Source of the DNA: Globisporangium splendens
Taxonomy: Eukaryota; Oomycota; Peronosporomycetes; Pythiales; Pythiaceae
Assembly: GCA_006386115.1 (NCBI GenBank)
Contig: VFIW01000188.1
Location: forward strand, 1-32,027
Direction: 5' to 3'
DNA: 32,027 nt
Of the stretch, positions 21,120 through 30,313 are shown piece by piece. The notes beneath the pieces are model-generated. The model saw nothing but the letters and a program-made list of their open reading frames with translations. It was not told the DNA's origin and made no database searches. The first letter of the stretch is position 1, and each line of letters begins with the position of its first letter. Made by a program: the position numbers and the translations under genes.

Positions 21120-21910
21120 ACTCGCTTGCCCCTTTTTCTTCTTGTCTAGGCTGTTCAGGCAAGTCAGCTCTCGATAAAGTTAGTTCTTTTCCCCGCGACA
21201 AGTCACTATAAGCTTATTTAAGGGGGAGATGGTTTAATTTCGGTGAGTGTATCCAAATTGACAAATAGCATTCTTTATGGTAATTGTAGAGTGAAAATTA
21301 CGGATAGGAGTAATTACGTAAATATGGCATTTTGTAGGTTATATTCCATGGCCGCATAAACCGTATTATCTGCATAGTTAAATCAAATTAACGTACCAAC
21401 CACACGCAAAAATAGAATCGAAACTGGACCGATAGTGGAGAGATTCCCGTAGGATTTTATACACCATCCAAGTATGCACGCTCCACACGCACGCCGATGA
21501 GCTGAGAAGTCCTGAGCGAGGCGCGTCGACGTACCAAGACAAAACGATTAAAATTGACATCGGCGTCGCTGAACAAAACACCGACAGGAACGCAGGAAAC
21601 GGTAAAATTTGCCAGACACCGCAGCAAGTTCACCACAAACAGTCGCCTTGAAGTACCCGCGCTCGCTCTCCCACATGCAATGCGCCACGCCGCGAGCCCG
21701 CAGTATCGTACCAGCGCTTCAAACGTCAGTCAAACCCAAACCGGCACACCAAACTTGCCACTTGCGCTCGTGAGCGCAAAACACTAACACTCGCGCCAAC
21801 TCGCAGCATGCCATATCTCTCAATTTCACATGTGTGATGCCAACAGTCTGTAAATTTGGATCGCTGTTTCGTATTTTATACAAATTGTGCACATTTTTCA
21901 TTGTACCAGG
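21120..21910. other. AT-rich upstream region of the bZIP gene
   Basis: About 790 bp without a supported gene. The base composition is clearly more AT-rich than the flanking genes (for example around 21200-21380). It probably holds the bZIP promoter; I see no clear initiator match. Confidence 0.4.
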
Positions 21911-22297
21911 TGTAATGGGGCCTCCCATTACATGGGTTCCCGGGTCAGGAGAGTGTGGGTTTTCTCCCACATGGGTTTTACCACCTCTTCCGAACCCACC
22001 CACGTCATACAGTTGGAGACACATTAATATGTGTCACGCATGAACACTGTACGTAGCCATTTGCATATTAGCCAATAAGACTAAGCCGTTAAGATTTAAT
22101 CCCATTGGATGATAGTCGGACTGGACATCCGATTATCTACCAATGAGAGACACCGTAGGTTTCAGTCACTACGATTGCATGTTAGCACTTTAACGTTTTA
22201 ATGCACTTCTCAATTTGCACGGTAACGCGCAAAGCTCCCTTCCTTTCACCTGCGCTTCCTCAACGCACGTGTGCGCCGTGTAACGAGTCCCGTTACA
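21911..22297 (+). mobile_element. LTR-like sequence (387 bp), probably a 5' LTR fragment
   Basis: It begins TGTAATGGG and ends CCCGTTACA, an LTR-type TG...CA pair with a 9-bp near-perfect terminal inverted repeat. Each end also forms a small local hairpin (TGTAATGGGGCCTCCCATTACA; TGTAACGAGTCCCGTTACA). Directly after the right end comes CCTGGTAGCACTTTG, whose TGGTAGCA resembles a primer-binding site for the 3' end of initiator tRNA-Met, which suggests + orientation. The 5 bp on each side are CCAGG and CCTGG, not an exact direct repeat. It differs from the copia elements to its right and is followed by about 70 bp before the copia sequence starts. A solo LTR or a small inverted-repeat element are the alternatives. 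Confidence 0.55.
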
Positions 22298-25200
22298 CCT
22301 GGTAGCACTTTGTGGTCCGTCCAACCACAGAGCGGGAGCCGTCAGTAATGAGTACTGACGAAGAACCGATGTGTAGATCTCTTCATCGAGCAGACCATTG
22401 AGGAACGCCGTCTTGACATCCATCTGGTGCAGCACGAGCTTGTACTGCGCTGCGATGCTCAAGATGATCCGGATCGACGCGAACTTGGCCGCCAGCGTAA
22501 ATGTCTCCTCGAAGTCAACGCCGTACTTCTGCAGGAATCCCTTCGCCACGAGACGCGCCTTGTACCGCTCGATGAGACCCTCGACGGTCTCCTTCACCTT
22601 GAAGACCCACTTGCTGCTGATAGCCTTGCGGCCGCGTGGCAGTGGCACGAGTTCCCATGTCTCGTTCTTGCATAGCGACTCGAACTCGGATTCGCACGCT
22701 TCCATCCACTTGCTTGCGTCGCTGGATTCCATCGCAGACTCGAACGACGTCGGTAAATCTCCCACTGAATACACGACGTGAGTGCATTCTTCTTCTTCTT
22801 CAATCGATGCGAGCAGTGCCGACGTGTCATCGAGCGATGACCTTGGACCTGGTGCTGGCGTCGAACTTGATCCGCTTGTACGACTCACGCGTCCATAACG
22901 CTTCTCCACGGACGGCTCCGACAGAGCTTCGAGCGAATTCGTTCGCGAATGGCGTTTGGACCCCGGTGGGTACTCGGCACTTGGCTGCTTCGGCTGCTGC
23001 TGTCGCTGTGGCTTCTGGCGCGGTTGTTGCTGTTGCTGCCATTGCGGCCGCTCGTGCGTCGATGCTGGTTCTGCCGGACGCTCGTGCGTCGATGCTGGTT
23101 CTGCCGGACGCTCGTGCGTCGATACTGGCTCTTCCGATTGGTCGCTCATGTCTTCGTCGCTGCCCTTGTTGTCGTAGTCAGCGTAGTCTTCACCATCCGT
23201 CGCTTCATCCTCGTCACGAAATTCGACTGCGTTGTTGCCGACTTGTCCGCACTTGCCGCTGTCGAGCGTGTCTTCCATGAACTGAGCGTCGCGACTCACG
23301 ACGATCCGACCGCTCGACAGCTCTTCAAACCGATACGCTTTCTCATGGTCGGAGTAGCCGAGGAAACGGCATAACACCGACCGCGCGTCGAGCTTCGACC
23401 GCTTCTCGCTTGGCACGTGCACGTACGCGTGGCACCCGAAGACCTTCAGGTTCTTCAACAACGGCTTCTTCTGCGTCCACGCTTCATACGGAGACTTGTC
23501 GTGGCCGGTCGCTCGTGTTGGACACCGATTGCGCAGGAACGCTGCAGTCGCCACTGCTTCACCCCAGTAGCACTTGGACAGTCCCGCGTGCTCGATCATG
23601 CACCGCGCACTCTCGACCAACGTCCGATTCATACGCTCGGCGACACCGTTGAGTTGCGGCGTGTACGGTGGCGTGAATTTCTGCACGATGACTCGATCAC
23701 GGCAGAACGCGGCAGACTTGCTTGACGCATATTCGCCGCCGTTGTCGCTCCGAAGCACCTTCACACGCTTCCCGGTCTGGGTCTCCGCAAACTTGACGAA
23801 CTGCACGAACTTGTCCAGCACTTCCGACTTGCTGCGAAGCAGGAACACCACGCAGAACCGCGACTTGTCGTCGATGAACGTCACGAAGTAGCGCTTGTCG
23901 GAGAACGTCGCCGTCTGCATCGGGCCGCACACGTCGCTGTGTACGACGTCAAGCACATTCTTGGCACGCTCGGGCGCAGTCGACTGGAAACTCACACGCG
24001 TTTGCTTGCCGAGCGCACATCCGCCGCACAGCTCCCACTTGTTCACCGACGTGATGTCGATGCCGATGCCGAGCTTCTGTTTCACAATCGCGTCGAGACC
24101 GATGTGACCGAGTCGGAGATGCCACAAATACGACTTACCAGCTCGCGGAATATCCGCAGCAGCGCTTGCGACTCTCGCCGACTCTGTCTTCACAGGCGTC
24201 ATGCACAGCTTGAACAGACCCTTGCCTGCGCGCTCGCCGACCTTCCACTTCTGGCCCTTGAGGTTCACGTAGCAGACACTGATGTCGAACGTCATCGGCG
24301 CGACGTCCTTCGTGAATCGGCCGACCGAGAACAGGTTGCGCGTCAGCTTGGGGATGTGCCACACATTCGTGAGCACACCCTTCTTGTCGCCGCTTGGAGT
24401 CTTCATTGTCATCACGATGTCGCCGCTGCCGATCGCTTGCACGACACCGTCGTCTGCGAGATGCACGTCGACTGGATCGATGTTCTTGTAGTTGATCATG
24501 AACCGCTTCGAGTACGACATGTGCTGCGTCGCACCCGAGTCGATGAGCCATGTCGGGTTCTTGGCGCCGCTCCCCTTGCTCCCCTTGCCGACTGCAAACA
24601 GGAAGTCACCTGAGTCTTCATCTTGATAGCGCGCCACATTCGCACGCTGTGGACGTTGCCGATCCGCGTTGTCATGGATCCGCGAGGGACACTCCGCGAT
24701 CCAATGACCCATCTTGCCGCAGTAGTTGCACGCGCCAGTCTTCTTCCCTGGCCGCACACTGCGCTTCTTGTCGCCGGTCATGAACGCTTGGCCTGCAGCG
24801 ACCCCGTCACCGCCTTGTTCCTTGCGCTTCATGTCTTCATGGAGGAGCCGAGACGTCACTAGCTCCCATGTCAACGTGTCGGAACGTGAATCCAACGCCG
24901 TGATGAGGAACTGGTACGACTCGCTCAGGCTGCCAAGCAGCGTGATCACGAGGTCTTCCTCACTGACCGGAGCGTCGACCGCGTCGAGCTGCTCCGCCAG
25001 TGTCTTCAACTTGTTGATGTGCTGGAGCACGTCGTCGCCGTCCTCCATTATCGCCGTGAAGAAGCGACGACGAAGGAAGAGCTTGTTGGCGAGACTCTTC
25101 TTCTCGAAGTGCGCCTCCAGTCTTGACCAGGCATCTTGTGCACCGCTCGACGAACGCACCAACGGCAGTTGCGAGTCTTCCATCGCGAGGCAGATGATCG

Positions 25201-25441
25201 CGAGCGCCTTGCGCGACTTCTTCCGGTACACCACTTGGTCGCTCTCGCTCACGCACTGCTCCAACTTGACTTCGCCGCTGACGACTTCCCACAGTTCACG
25301 GTCTTCAAGCACCATCTGCATCTTGAACTTCCAAGTGTGGAAGTTAGTTCCATCGAACTTGTTGATGCGGGTGGTGGCGGTCGAGTCCATGGTGGCGAAG
25401 GAGGCGGCGGCGGTGGCAGAGTTTGCGGGGCTTGGGCTCAT
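22190..25441 (-). pseudogene. Copia copy A: gag-pol truncated within reverse transcriptase
   Basis: This minus-strand frame matches copy B from its gag start (25441) to about 22371, where identity stops at the RT segment LLDEEIY. Beyond that it continues into unrelated flanking DNA for about 60 codons. It therefore has the gag, CCHC knuckle, protease, integrase and the start of RT, but lacks YVDD and RNase H and cannot be autonomous. Compared with copy B it lacks 9 bp in the pre-integrase region (GHIGLDAIV against [12 protein letters not shown]), has one extra 30-bp repeat in the linker, and carries changes at conserved places (FTLAAKFAS for [20 protein letters not shown] for [11 protein letters not shown]). 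The reading frame is otherwise open, so the truncation is young. Confidence 0.88.
23051..23130 (-). repeat. 30-bp coding minisatellite in copy A
   Basis: Two full and one partial copy of a 30-bp unit (plus strand CTCGTGCGTCGATGCTGGTT then CTGCCGGACG) encode repeated [10 protein letters not shown]. Copy B has one unit fewer at the matching place (27647-27696). Confidence 0.85.
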
Positions 25442-25445
25442 AACC
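25431..25445 (-). other. Candidate internal-type tRNA-Met primer-binding site, copy A
   Basis: The minus strand reads GGTTATGAGCCCAAG. This is close to the primer-binding site of Drosophila copia (GGTTATGGGCCCAG), which pairs with the anticodon arm of a tRNA-Met half-molecule rather than its 3' end. The ATG inside it is the probable gag start. Confidence 0.5.
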
Positions 25446-25738
25446 TGATGAGCAAAGGCGGCTTGGGTTGTTGGATGCAAAATGCAAAGTGATTGATTGA
25501 ATGAGGTCCTTAGTTCGCATGCATGCGTGCTGCTGCTTGCTACATCTAAGCCTACTGGATTCTTTGCTGGATACTTGTCTGTACTATCCACAAAGAATCT
25601 TCCACATAAACAGATGGTGGGTATGGATCAAATTCCGAACCCACACCCATGTCGTACCTGTCGTAATCAAGTGACGCACCCATCGGAACGATGGTGATGC
25701 CAAGAGTGAAGGTTAGTACAACTGGTAGATACCGGTAC
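25446..25738 (-). repeat. Inter-element region A/B holding a short LTR
   Basis: These 293 bp lie between the pol stop of copy B and the primer-binding site of copy A, and match 30021-30313 at all but about five positions. In a head-to-tail array this must contain the shared LTR. The end next to the primer-binding site is probably ...GCTCATCA. The other end is not clear because several TG dinucleotides and no obvious polypurine tract are present. Confidence 0.6.
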
Positions 25739-28700
25739 TCACACCGTCGCAGATCGAGGCGTCTTCACAACACTCCCACTCGACTCGATAGCGACTTGGA
25801 TGTTGAGCTTGGTGCGGAGGTAGTCGAACTGCGGGGCAGCAATTGGCTTCGTCATGATGTCGGCCAACATCTCTTGCGTCGGACAGTACTCCAGCACCAC
25901 TTGACCGTCCTCGACCTTCTCGCGCATGAAGTGGTAGCGAATGTCGATGTGCTTGGTGCGCTTGTGAAACTCGGGGTTCTTGGCCAACGCGATCGAACCT
26001 TGGTTGTCTTCGTACACCGTCACGGCTCCGTTCCCGGTATCTTCACCGAGTTCACGCAGAAATGCCTTGAGCCACACCGCTTCTTGTGTTGCTTCTGAGA
26101 GCGCCATGTACTCGGCTTCTGTCGGCGATAGCGCCACGGTGCGCTGCTTCTTGTTGCGCCAGCTGATGCAGCCACCGTTGAGCGTGAACATGTATCCGCT
26201 GGTGCTTCGTCGAGTCTCGATATCGCCCGCCCAGTCGGCGTCCGAGTAGCCGATCAGCTCGCCATCGCCAGAGCCGGAGAAACGAATGCCGTGCGTCGGT
26301 GTTGCTTGCAGGTATCGGAGCACGCGCTTGAGGGCTTGCCAGTGCGTCGGACACGGGTCAGCGGCAAACTGGCTCAGCACTCCCACCGCAGCCGCGAGGT
26401 CCGGACGCGTTGCCACCATGAGGTACATCACGGCACCAACCGCGCTGCGGTATGGCACACCCTTCATGGTCTCGTCGTGCTTGCACCCGCCTTCGCACAT
26501 GGTCTTCGTCAACTTGAGTCCGGGGTCTTGTGGTGTCTTCACGGGCTTGCAGTCTTGCATTCCGAACATACTCAGGATCGACTGTGCGAACTTGGTCTGC
26601 CGCATCGACACGTCGCCCGACTTGTCATCACGCTCGACTTCCATGCCGAGGCAGTACTTGAGTTCGCCGAGATCGGACATCTCGAAGCGCTCACTCAACG
26701 CACGCTTGGTCTCCGCGAGCAGATCCATGTCGTTGCACACGAGGATCAAGTCGTCGACGTAGAGCACCACGAACACCATGGTTGAGCCATCACGCTTGAC
26801 GTAGATGCAGTGGTCCATCTCGCACTTGGTGAAACCGATCTTGCGCATGAATTCGTCGATGGTCTGGTTCCACATGCGAGGCGACTGCTCGAGACCGTAC
26901 AACGCACGCTTGAGCTTGCACACATGGTCGGGATACTTGGGGTCGACGAATCCCACGGGCTGCTTCATGTAGATCTCTTCATCGAGCAGACCATTGAGGA
27001 ACGCCGTCTTGACATCCATCTGGTGCAGCACGAGCTTGTACTGCGCTGCGATGCTCAAGATGATCCGGATCGACGCGAACTTGGCCACCGGCGCGAATGT
27101 CTCCTCGAAGTCAACGCCGTACTTCTGCAGGAATCCCTTCGCCACGAGACGCGCCTTGTACCGCTCGATGAGACCCTCGACGGTCTCCTTCACCTTGAAG
27201 ACCCACTTGCTGCTGATAGCCTTGCAGCCACGTGGCAGTGGCACGAGCTCCCATGTCTCGTTCTTGCATAGCGACTCGAACTCGGAGTCGCACGCTTCCA
27301 TCCACTTGCTTGCGTCGCTGGATTCCATCGCAGACTCGAACGACGTCGGTAAATCTCCCACTGAATACACGACGTGAGTGCATTCTTCTTCTTCTTCAAT
27401 CGATGCGAGCAGTGCCGACGTGTCATCGAGCGATGACCTTGGACCTGGTGCTGGCGTCGAACTTGATCCGCTTGTACGACTCACGCGTCCATAACGCTTC
27501 TCCACGGACGGCTCCGACAGAGCTTCGAGCGAATTCGTTCGTGAATGGCGTTTGGACCCCGGTGGGTACTCGGCACTTGGCTGCTTCGGCTGCTGCTGTC
27601 GCTGTGGCTTCTGGCGCGGTTGTTGCTGTTGCTGCCATTGCGGTCGCTCGTGCGTCGATGCTAGTTCTGCCGGACGCTCGTGCGTCGATACTGGCTCTTC
27701 CGGTTGGTCGCTCATGTCTTCGTCGCTGCCCTCGTTGTCGTAGTCAGCGTAGTCTTCACCATCCGTCGCTTCATCCTCGTCACGAAATTCGACTGCGTTG
27801 TTGCCGACTTGTCCGCACTTGCCGCTGTCGAGCGTGTCTTCCATGAACTGAGCGTCGCGACTCACGACGATCCGACCGCTCGACAGCTCTTCAAACCGAT
27901 ACGCTTTCTCATGGTCGGAGTAGCCGAGGAAACGGCATAACACCGACCGCGCGTCGAGCTTCGACCGCTTCTCGCTTGGCACGTGCACGTACGCGTGGCA
28001 CCCGAAGACCTTCAGGTTCTTCAACAACGGCTTCTTCTGCGTCCACGCTTCATACGGAGACTTGTCGTGGCCGGTCGCTCGTGTTGGACACCGATTGCGC
28101 AGGAACGCTGCAGTCGCCACTGCTTCACCCCAGTAGCACTTGGACAGACCCGCGTGCTCGATCATGCACCGCGCACTCTCGACCAACGTCCGATTCATAC
28201 GCTCGGCGACACCGTTGAGTTGCGGCGTGTACGGTGGCGTGAATTTCTGCACGATGCCTCGATCACGGCAGAACGCGGCAAACTTGCTTGACGCATATTC
28301 GCCGCCGTTGTCGCTCCGAAGCACCTTTACGCGCTTCCCGGTCTGGGTCTCCGCAAACTTGACGAACTGCACAAACTTGTCCAGCACTTCCGACTTGCTG
28401 CGAAGCAGGAACACCACGCAGAACCGCGACTTGTCGTCGATGAACGTCACGAAGTACCGCTTGTCGGAGAACGTCGCCGTCTGCATCGGGCCGCACACGT
28501 CGCTGTGTACGACGTCAAGCACATTCTTGGCACGCTCGGGCGCAGTCGACTGGAAACTCACACGCGTTTGCTTGCCGAGCGCACATCCGCCGCACAGCTC
28601 CCACTTGTTCACCGACGTGATGTCGATGCCGACGCCGAGCTTCTGTTTCACAATCGCGTCGAGACCGCCGTGGCCGATGTGACCGAGTCGGAGATGCCAC

Positions 28701-30016
28701 AAATACGACTTACCAGTTCGCGGAATATCCGCAGCAGCGCTTGCGACTCTCGCCGACTCTGTCTTCACAGGCGTCATGCACAGCTTGAACAGACCCTTGC
28801 CTGCGCGCTCGCCGACCTTCCACTTCTGGCCCTTGAGGTTCACGTAGCAGACACTGATGTCGAACGTCATCGGCGCGACGTCCTTCGTGAATCGGCCGAC
28901 CGAGAACAGGTTGCGCGTCAGCTTGGGGATGTGCCACACATTCGTGAGCACACCCTTCTTGTCGCCACTTGGAGTCTTCATTGTCATCACGATGTCGCCG
29001 CTGCCGATCGCTTGCACGACACCGTCGTCTGCGAGATGCACGTCGACTGGATCGATGTTCTTGTAGTTGATCATGAACCGCTTCGAGTACGACATGTGCT
29101 GCGTCGCACCCGAGTCGATGAGCCATGTCGGGTTCTTGGCGCCGCTCCCCTTGCTCCCCTTGCCGACTGCAAACAGGAAGTCACCCGAGTCTTCATCTTG
29201 ATTGTGCGCCACATTCGCACGCTGTGGACGTTGCCGATCCGCGTTGTCATGGATCCGCGAGGGACACTCCGCGATCCAATGACCCATCTTGCCGCAGTAG
29301 TTGCACGCGCCAGTCTTCTTCCCTGGCCGCACACTGCGCTTCTTGTCGCCGGTCATGAACGCTTGGCCTGCAGCGACCCCGTCACCGCCTTGTTCCTTGC
29401 GCTTCATGTCTTCATGGAGGAGCCGAGACGTCACTAGCTCCCATGTCAACGTGTCGGAACGTGATTCCAACGCCGTGATGAGGAACTGGTACGACTCGCT
29501 CAGGCTGCCAAGCAGCGTGATCACGAGGTCTTCCTCACTGACCGGAGCGTCGACCGCGTCGAGCTGCTCCGCCAGTGTCTTCAACTTGTTGATGTGCTGG
29601 AGCACGTCGTCGCCGTCCTCCATTATCGCCGTGAAGAAGCGACGACGAAGGAAGAGCTTGTTGGCGAGACTCTTCTTCTCGAAGTGCGCCTCCAGTCTTG
29701 ACCAGGCATCTTGTGCACCGCTCGACGAACGCACCAACGGCAGCTGCGAGTCTTCCATCGCGAGGCAGATGATCGCGAGCGCCTTGCGCGACTTCTTCCG
29801 GTACACCACTTGGTCGCTCTCGCTCACGCACTGCTCCAACTTGACTTCGCCGCTGACGACTTCCCACAGTTCACGGTCTTCAAGCACCATCTGCATCTTG
29901 AACTTCCAAGTGTGGAAGTTAGTTCCATCGAACTTGTTGATGCGGGTGGTGGCGGTCGAGTCCATGGTGGCGAAGGAGGCGGCGGCGGTGGCAGAGTTTG
30001 CGGGGCTTGGGCTCAT
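25739..30016 (-). CDS. Copia copy B: intact gag-pol polyprotein
   Basis: One uninterrupted frame of 1425 residues with Ty1/copia order: gag ([16 protein letters not shown]), CCHC knuckle [14 protein letters not shown] (about 238-251), aspartic protease [11 protein letters not shown] (Asp301), pre-integrase HLRLGHIG, integrase D506, D569, E605 (D-x62-D-x35-E; HSDVCGP, DNGGEY, GVAERMN), a Gln/STHERP-rich linker, reverse transcriptase with LYVDDLILV (YVDD 1086-1089), and RNase H (YSDADWAG near 1257, [28 protein letters not shown]). Integrase before RT defines copia. All catalytic residues are present, so it may be autonomous. Start: the ATG at 30016 fits the family; an in-frame ATG at 30166 would add 50 residues lying in the presumed LTR, and one at 29965 (MDSTATT) is also possible. 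Confidence 0.92.
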   Translation of the reverse strand: MSPSPANSATAAASFATMDSTATTRINKFDGTNFHTWKFKMQMVLEDRELWEVVSGEVKLEQCVSESDQVVYRKKSRKALAIICLAMEDSQLPLVRSSSGAQDAWSRLEAHFEKKSLANKLFLRRRFFTAIMEDGDDVLQHINKLKTLAEQLDAVDAPVSEEDLVITLLGSLSESYQFLITALESRSDTLTWELVTSRLLHEDMKRKEQGGDGVAAGQAFMTGDKKRSVRPGKKTGACNYCGKMGHWIAECPSRIHDNADRQRPQRANVAHNQDEDSGDFLFAVGKGSKGSGAKNPTWLIDSGATQHMSYSKRFMINYKNIDPVDVHLADDGVVQAIGSGDIVMTMKTPSGDKKGVLTNVWHIPKLTRNLFSVGRFTKDVAPMTFDISVCYVNLKGQKWKVGERAGKGLFKLCMTPVKTESARVASAAADIPRTGKSYLWHLRLGHIGHGGLDAIVKQKLGVGIDITSVNKWELCGGCALGKQTRVSFQSTAPERAKNVLDVVHSDVCGPMQTATFSDKRYFVTFIDDKSRFCVVFLLRSKSEVLDKFVQFVKFAETQTGKRVKVLRSDNGGEYASSKFAAFCRDRGIVQKFTPPYTPQLNGVAERMNRTLVESARCMIEHAGLSKCYWGEAVATAAFLRNRCPTRATGHDKSPYEAWTQKKPLLKNLKVFGCHAYVHVPSEKRSKLDARSVLCRFLGYSDHEKAYRFEELSSGRIVVSRDAQFMEDTLDSGKCGQVGNNAVEFRDEDEATDGEDYADYDNEGSDEDMSDQPEEPVSTHERPAELASTHERPQWQQQQQPRQKPQRQQQPKQPSAEYPPGSKRHSRTNSLEALSEPSVEKRYGRVSRTSGSSSTPAPGPRSSLDDTSALLASIEEEEECTHVVYSVGDLPTSFESAMESSDASKWMEACDSEFESLCKNETWELVPLPRGCKAISSKWVFKVKETVEGLIERYKARLVAKGFLQKYGVDFEETFAPVAKFASIRIILSIAAQYKLVLHQMDVKTAFLNGLLDEEIYMKQPVGFVDPKYPDHVCKLKRALYGLEQSPRMWNQTIDEFMRKIGFTKCEMDHCIYVKRDGSTMVFVVLYVDDLILVCNDMDLLAETKRALSERFEMSDLGELKYCLGMEVERDDKSGDVSMRQTKFAQSILSMFGMQDCKPVKTPQDPGLKLTKTMCEGGCKHDETMKGVPYRSAVGAVMYLMVATRPDLAAAVGVLSQFAADPCPTHWQALKRVLRYLQATPTHGIRFSGSGDGELIGYSDADWAGDIETRRSTSGYMFTLNGGCISWRNKKQRTVALSPTEAEYMALSEATQEAVWLKAFLRELGEDTGNGAVTVYEDNQGSIALAKNPEFHKRTKHIDIRYHFMREKVEDGQVVLEYCPTQEMLADIMTKPIAAPQFDYLRTKLNIQVAIESSGSVVKTPRSATV
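27647..27696 (-). repeat. 30-bp coding minisatellite in copy B
   Basis: One full and one partial unit encode [16 protein letters not shown], one unit shorter than in copy A. It sits in the flexible linker between integrase and reverse transcriptase. Confidence 0.8.
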
Positions 30017-30020
30017 AACC
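30006..30020 (-). other. Candidate internal-type tRNA-Met primer-binding site, copy B
   Basis: Identical to the site in copy A (GGTTATGAGCCCAAG on the minus strand). It overlaps the probable gag start codon of the intact element. Confidence 0.5.
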
Positions 30021-30313
30021 TGATGAGCAAAGGCGGCTTGGGTTGTTGGATGCAAAATGCAAAGTGATTGATTGAATGAGGTCCTTAGTTCGCATGCATG
30101 CGTGCTGCTGCTTGCTACATCTAAGCCTACTGGATTCTTTTCTGGATACTTGTCTGTACTATCCACAAAGAATCTTCCACATAAACAGATGGTGGGTACG
30201 GATCAGATTCCGAACCCACACCCATGTCGTACCTGTCGTAATCAAGTGACACACCCATCGGAACGATGGTGATGCCAAGAGTGAAGGTTAGTACAACTGG
30301 TAGATACCGGTAC
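30021..30313 (-). repeat. Inter-element region B/C holding a short LTR
   Basis: Counterpart of 25446-25738, with about five base differences (for example GCTGG/TCTGG near 30145, ATGGATCA/ACGGATCA near 30199, GACGCACC/GACACACC near 30249). For copy B these two blocks act as its 3' and 5' LTR regions. Confidence 0.6.

Noticed and set aside
21906..22302. CCAGG/CCTGG as a target-site duplication
   Set aside because: The pentamers differ at the middle base, and the right one may be part of a primer-binding site.
23051..23130. Possible CRISPR-like direct repeats
   Set aside because: The units are contiguous without spacers and encode a protein repeat.
30006..30020. A tRNA gene fragment matching an anticodon arm
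   Set aside because: Only about 15 bp match and no cloverleaf can be drawn; position next to gag fits a primer-binding site better.
22636..30023. Long plus-strand open frames across the copia copies
   Set aside because: They are shadows of the GC-rich minus-strand gag-pol frame and contain no domains.
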